Positions 60,771 through 64,000 of a stretch of DNA of 64,000 nt are shown one piece after another. Numbering within the stretch: the first letter of the stretch is position 1; each line of letters begins with the position of its first letter. The stretch lies in contig NC_016135.3 in NCBI RefSeq assembly GCF_000005505.3, positions 1,140,001 to 1,204,000 of the forward strand, in the 5' to 3' direction. The notes beneath the pieces were generated by a model. That model searched no databases. It was not told the origin of the DNA and worked only from the letters and a program-made list of their open reading frames with translations. A program made the translations under genes and the position numbers. This stretch comes from Brachypodium distachyon (taxonomy: Eukaryota > Streptophyta > Magnoliopsida > Poales > Poaceae).

Positions 60771-63700
60771 CCGTAGAAAGATTATATATATTGACTAGCT
60801 TCGTAAAGATTTATAGAAGTTCATTCATAGAAAGTATAGAGCAAAACCTTCATGCATATCAAGAGTGATTGGAGCCTACTAGGACTCAACTAACAAATGT
60901 ATAGAGAAATGCTTCTTCAAAGCATAATGGGTTAGGTGAATCTACCAAAACTCATACCTTTGCAAAAAAAAAAAGAATTATGTGGTAGGCCGATACTACA
61001 AGAGCAAACATTAAAAGCATCTGCACACATGAAGACATTGTATAGGAAATAGGGCAGACAAAATATAACAAGTCATGATATAGGTAATTAAGCATAAAAG
61101 ACTTAGCTATTACATCCCACAATCATAATAAGAACCATGTCTTACCCACACAGTTTTAAAACCAATGCCACGATGGGCATACCACAATGCATAATATAGA
61201 AAGAATACTCACAGATAAAAGTTTGCAAATAAGAAGCTCCGTTTCTAACAACTACTTCTCCCTCCTTTGTCATGAACTAGGTAGACGGGCGACGAAAACA
61301 GATCATCGAGCTCACTCCCAAAGTCCGTGCGTCAGCTTGAGAAGTGTAGTGGTCCTGTGAACAGAAGCCGAGGTCGGACTCATAGTTTGGTGCATCGGCA
61401 TGAGAACAATGCTCCTAAGGAAGTCTGCGATAATTGAGATAAACTGATAGCCGAGCCATGGTGAAAACAACACCATAAAATGGTATAAATAAATAATCTC
61501 ATCCCACATCTAGCAACAAAAATTATCAGGCAAGCGTCCATACAGACGTATTCAAGAGAGTCGTCAACAATTGGAGTAGGGCCTCATATTGTTCACACTA
61601 TTGTTCTTCACTACCATGGTCTACAAAGCGATGCAACGACGACATGTATATAAATAGATTAAATCAATGCAAGAAAAGAGGAAAACACTTTGTCTCCAAC
61701 TATTACAAGAGATCAACTTCACGAGTTAGATTACTACTTATAGCCTTTAACTTAATTATCATGAAGTATTTGAATGCAATGTTGTTTTGAATATTCAGTG
61801 TGTTATTTGAATACATGCAATGTTACTTGGATGTTAGAAAACCATGTACTTTTTTCCCCTAGAAATTATTTGCAATTACACATGTATTTACAATTGAGAT
61901 GAATGCATGTTGTTTTAAATCTCATGATTTTGATTTAGGTTTTTGGTGATTGAAAAGAAAAGTCAGCTAGGTTCGTTATTTAGTTGTATATCATAATTGT
62001 GCATTTGCATAATAGAATCAAGAGTATGGACTTTTTTCTCGGACTAAATTTTTGCATGCAACGGTCAGTAGCCATATGGTCAATCATTAATTTTGGATCT
62101 TGTTGTGCGTTATGAACTTATGGTTTGATTCATCCATGTATTAAGATTAGGCTATTATGTTGTTCGAAAATATTTGAGATCAGACGAACTTCTAGTGAGA
62201 TACATAACGTTAAATATGTTCTTTTAAAATTTCATAAATATATTTTAATAGAGTTGGTTTATTATACATATATATGTTTCTAATAAATTATAAATATTAG
62301 AACATAAGTAGAACCGTTGTTGTATATATTTATATTTGTACTTCGAGAGACATCTCCATACTTACGGACCTAAGAAGGTCGGATAAATATCTACCATGTA
62401 TGTAAAACTAAAGGACGAGAATGCATGATGTTTGTCCACATAGGATAAAAATATATATCCCGTTGATCTTGATTTGAACGGCCAAGATATTATGAATTTT
62501 AGGGAAAAAAGGAACTTAATTACTCCCTCCATTCGTACTAATCCGTGCCAATTAATATGAAATGGAGGGAGTAGTACTTTGGTTTTAACTCCATTTAAAA
62601 CTCATAAATTGTTAAATTTTGGAAATAGTTTAATTAGAAAAAATAGAAGTTGAGCTTAATCTTTGCAAATTGCATTTTGTGGGTATTTCCAAAATTAAGT
62701 CCACAATAACTAAAGTTTGAAATTAATTTTATATGAAAACAAAAAGTTTGATAAAAAAAAAATGATCACAACTCGTTTTTATATGAAATTTAAAATACAA
62801 AAAAGAGGGAAATTGACAATTTACATAATTCGCACGAAGTTCATATTAGCATGCAGTTCCATAATGTGGAGTCGCATTGAAATTAATTAATAATTGATTT
62901 GCATTTGATAGCAATGCAATGTGTCTGGACGAGGACTCATGTGAGCATAATTCGATCTGGATGGTCGTCTCCCGTGAGCACATGCTGCAAAATGTTCTTC
63001 GACCGCATCACCAAATAAGGTCCAACTCTAGTAACTTGAGTGGATCTGCGTTGGAATCAATTGTATAGAAGTCAAGCAAGGGACGCTACATGAGCCGTTG
63101 TTAAAGGGACGTGAAAATAGAAAAATGTCTATAAACGGAAGTTGAATTGGTTTTATTTATTTGAGTGCAGAAGGGAGCACGCGTGCATGTCGTCATGTCG
63201 ATTGATCGACCGGTCATGCCAATTAATTTACTCAAGCATTAGATTTGGGTCCCGGATCTATCTCAGCTTGCGTAGTTTTGTCCTTAATGTTCTGGCGGTG
63301 TTTCATGGCGCCGAATTGGCACAACAAGCGCTGCGCGGGATAATGAATATTGTTACATCGTGTTACTGCATCCCACAAGTGAGAAAGAAGTGTGCCCCAC
63401 AGGATCGTCGTCGTCTCCGGCGGGATGGTTTGTGAGGTGGGTGAGGACTGAGGACAAACCTTTCTCTCCATGCCCGCAAGACGTAAGGGTTCTCGATGTC
63501 AGCCATGGATATATATATCGATCGATCTAGTGGCTGCGGCCGCGCTGAATTATAACAAACTCCTGATCGACTACTATACGTGGCCCGCCCGGTATCCGTG
63601 ATCCGAGTGCAAAAACGACAAAGGGCTTGTCTAGTGTGCAGGCATGATTTGGCTTATAGGGTGCTCGCTTTCGGACAGCCCTGATCAGGAAACTTTGGCC

Positions 63701-64000
63701 TCCCGCACTATTTCGGATAAGCTGACTTGCCGCACGCTTGGGACCCTAACCACCCAAAAAAAAACTAACAAAGGCGAAAAAAGCTACTACTGCTACTTTT
63801 TTTTATTATAATTATTTGGTACTATCATTTTGGTTGGTTATTTTCATTTTTATTTTTCATTATCTGACATGAATAGTTTTATACTCCGTAGTAGAGTTGT
63901 ATTAGTTTCATTATCAGTCTTTCCTTTGTCTTTTTTATTCTTCTAGATGCAAGGGACGTTGTTTGTCATGAGTCTTAGACTCTTTAGTTTGGTTGGTTTT
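60771..64000. other. Gene-free right end of the window
   Basis: AT-rich sequence with no supported coding region on either strand. One 53 bp MITE lies at 62521-62573. Frames such as 63142-63435 (+) and 61312-61509 (-) have no recognisable domain. Confidence 0.55.
62521..62573. mobile_element. Miniature Stowaway-like palindrome (53 bp)
   Basis: Starts tactccctccattcgtacta and ends taatatgaaatggagggagta; the ends are inverted repeats with TA borders and almost no internal sequence. Probably an internally deleted MITE. Confidence 0.8.

Noticed and set aside
63142..63435. 97-codon plus-strand frame near the right edge
   Set aside because: No similarity I recognise, no splice or promoter context, and an equally long frame lies opposite.
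1..64000. tRNA, rRNA or CRISPR-like arrays
   Set aside because: No cloverleaf with A/B boxes, no rRNA text, and no regularly spaced identical repeats with unique spacers were noticed by eye; the regular array at 58550-60591 is a head-to-tail satellite.

Overview
The window is nuclear DNA of a grass, most likely a Pooideae/Triticeae-type genome. The signs are many small Stowaway-type MITEs (tactccctcc...ggagggagta), a degraded copia element, a solo LTR, a ~118 bp satellite-like array, GC-rich first exons, GT-AG introns, and plant-type versions of every recognised gene. There are no operons, CRISPR arrays or bacterial features.

Layout. 562-5437 (-): AAR2 splicing factor; its 3' end runs off the left edge. 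8697-17150 (+): sterol 3-beta-glucosyltransferase (UGT80A type), 14 coding exons. 17964-21862: a Stowaway-like TIR pair around a GC-rich core, interrupted by a 3.3 kb unclassified element. 23394-25306 (+): two-exon BAHD acyltransferase of the omega-hydroxyacid feruloyl-transferase group. 25659-30147: decayed Ty1/copia element with very short LTRs, joined to a TRIM-like minimal unit. 32610-34032 (-) and 38773-40489 (-): two tandem copies of a GeBP/storekeeper-like (DUF573) gene. Between them lie a dead hAT element and a ~200 bp relic of the BAHD gene. 41067-41530 (+): broken orphan reading frame. 43072-48698 (-): Coa1-family mitochondrial protein; its 4.7 kb intron holds a fold-back pair of decayed transposase-like sequences. 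51110-57834 (+): COPII coat subunit SEC24. 58021-60770: duplicated SEC24 downstream flank bracketing a satellite-like array that carries a solo LTR. 60771-64000: nothing identifiable except one 53 bp MITE.

The genes do not form a pathway. They are ordinary housekeeping genes (pre-mRNA splicing, sterol glucosylation, cytochrome oxidase assembly, ER export) plus a probable suberin gene and a transcription-factor pair. The most informative structure is the BAHD-GeBP tandem segmental duplication with one BAHD copy almost erased. I did not see a convincing new biological system. The unusual items are structural: the copia/TRIM composite, the Stowaway-like ends around GC-rich cargo, the flank duplication around a satellite, and lineage-specific coding repeats. 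Exon borders were set by hand from splice sites, reading-frame phase and remembered family conservation; no alignment was run.
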